Source: an uncultured Succinatimonas sp.
Lineage (GTDB): Bacteria; Pseudomonadota; Gammaproteobacteria; Enterobacterales; Succinivibrionaceae
DNA length: 6,132 bases
NCBI GenBank assembly: GCA_902465145.1
Contig: CABQMD010000057.1
Location: 1-6,132, forward strand
Direction of reading: 5' to 3'
Shown: positions 5,661-6,132 of the stretch, piece by piece
Position numbering within the stretch: the stretch's first letter is position 1
Layout of the letters: the number at the start of each line of letters is the position of its first letter
Translations under genes and position numbers: made by a program
Notes under the pieces: generated by a model
The model's database searches: none
Told to the model about the DNA's origin: nothing
The model's input: the letters and a program-made list of their open reading frames with translations, nothing else

Positions 5661-6132
5661 TCAACCCGGGATGATCATTCCTTCGTCACGCATTTTTGCT
5701 ATTTTGTAACGCAAAGTGCGCGGACTTATTCCCAATTTATCCGCCACCTGCTGACGATTGCCGCGGAATTCGATAAGTGCATCCAAAATGATCTGGTATT
5801 CCTGTTGTTTCAATTCACCGCCAAGATTTGCCGGGATCTTTTGCTCCCTTACCGCAGTATCAGGACTGTTTTCCTGTTTTTCTTCCAACACCGGCTCTGC
5901 AAATTCTTCATTACCAGTACAATTGAGGGCATCATCCAGTCCCTGCTCATCAAAGATCAATTGTGCAGCATCTATTTTGCCGTCATCAGCGAGGATCAAC
6001 GCACGCTGCATAATATTGTCAAGTTCACGTACATTCCCCGGGAAAGCATATGCAAAAAGTTTTTGCTCGGCGGCTTTGGTAAGTTTGGGAATAGCACAAC
6101 CGTTTTCCTTTGCATGTTTTGACAGTAAGAAA
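5661..6132 (-). CDS. flrC: Sigma54-dependent flagellar response regulator (FlrC/FleR type), C-terminal part
   Basis: FlrC/FleR activates sigma54-RNA polymerase at middle flagellar promoters after phosphorylation by its partner kinase (FlrB/FleS). 157 codons including the stop are visible; the N-terminal receiver and most of the AAA+ domain lie beyond the right edge. The first 40 visible residues belong to the end of the AAA+ domain: IPKLTKAAEQKL and FPGNVRELDNIMQRALIL, where the common W-P-G-N-V-R-E-L motif has Phe at its first position. A linker rich in Glu and Gln follows, then a Fis-type helix-turn-helix: RGNRQQVADKLGISPRTLRYKIAKMRDEG. The LGISPRTLRYK-A-MRD ending is typical of FlrC/FleR among NtrC-type regulators. 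The stop (5661-5663) lies 4 bases from the next gene's ATG. A shorter ORF can be read from an internal ATG at 6011, but that Met is inside the conserved motif and is not the true start. Confidence 0.9.
   Translation of the reverse strand, partial: FLLSKHAKENGCAIPKLTKAAEQKLFAYAFPGNVRELDNIMQRALILADDGKIDAAQLIFDEQGLDDALNCTGNEEFAEPVLEEKQENSPDTAVREQKIPANLGGELKQQEYQIILDALIEFRGNRQQVADKLGISPRTLRYKIAKMRDEGMIIPG

Noticed and set aside
5601..6122. Plus-strand ORF of 173 codons opposite the flrC-like gene
   Set aside because: It is the antisense frame of a conserved AAA+/HTH region; the product is Phe/Ser-rich with no domain.

Overview
The window looks like part of the polar-flagellum and chemotaxis gene region of a gammaproteobacterium. 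CheV and FlgA are divergent neighbours, as in Vibrio-type polar flagellar clusters. At the right edge is the C-terminal part of a sigma54-dependent activator of the FlrC/FleR type. The tRNA-Arg(CCT) gene closely resembles the enterobacterial argW sequence as I remember it. Base composition is moderate to slightly AT-rich by eye. An anaerobic or facultative relative of Aeromonadales/Succinivibrionaceae is possible, but that is a guess and cannot be settled from this sequence.

Layout: a partial cheV runs leftwards out of the window (1-672). A divergent control region (673-927) separates it from flgA, which runs rightwards. A strong sigma70-type promoter then drives tRNA-Arg, followed by a clear intrinsic terminator (about 1804-1834) that also faces the genes coming from the right. 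From 1956 to the right edge everything is on the minus strand. In transcription order this is: flrC-like regulator (3' part), a TRAP-type solute-binding-like lipoprotein starting 4 bp after the regulator stop, a 259-bp intergenic stretch rich in hairpins, a HlyD-family periplasmic adaptor, and an overlapping ABC-2-type permease.

How the genes relate: cheV, flgA and the flrC-like gene belong to motility (signal coupling, P-ring assembly, sigma54-dependent flagellar transcription). The adaptor and permease form a translationally coupled pair that resembles the YhiI/YhhJ type of efflux or secretion system, but no ATPase gene is seen beside them. The TRAP-like lipoprotein also stands alone: no DctQ or DctM membrane subunit is next to it, and the arginine that normally binds the ligand carboxylate appears to be tryptophan. 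The most interesting point is this set of accessory envelope genes lying between flagellar genes, led by a degenerate TRAP-like lipoprotein apparently coupled to a flagellar regulator. Both edges cut through genes, so operon extents are incomplete.
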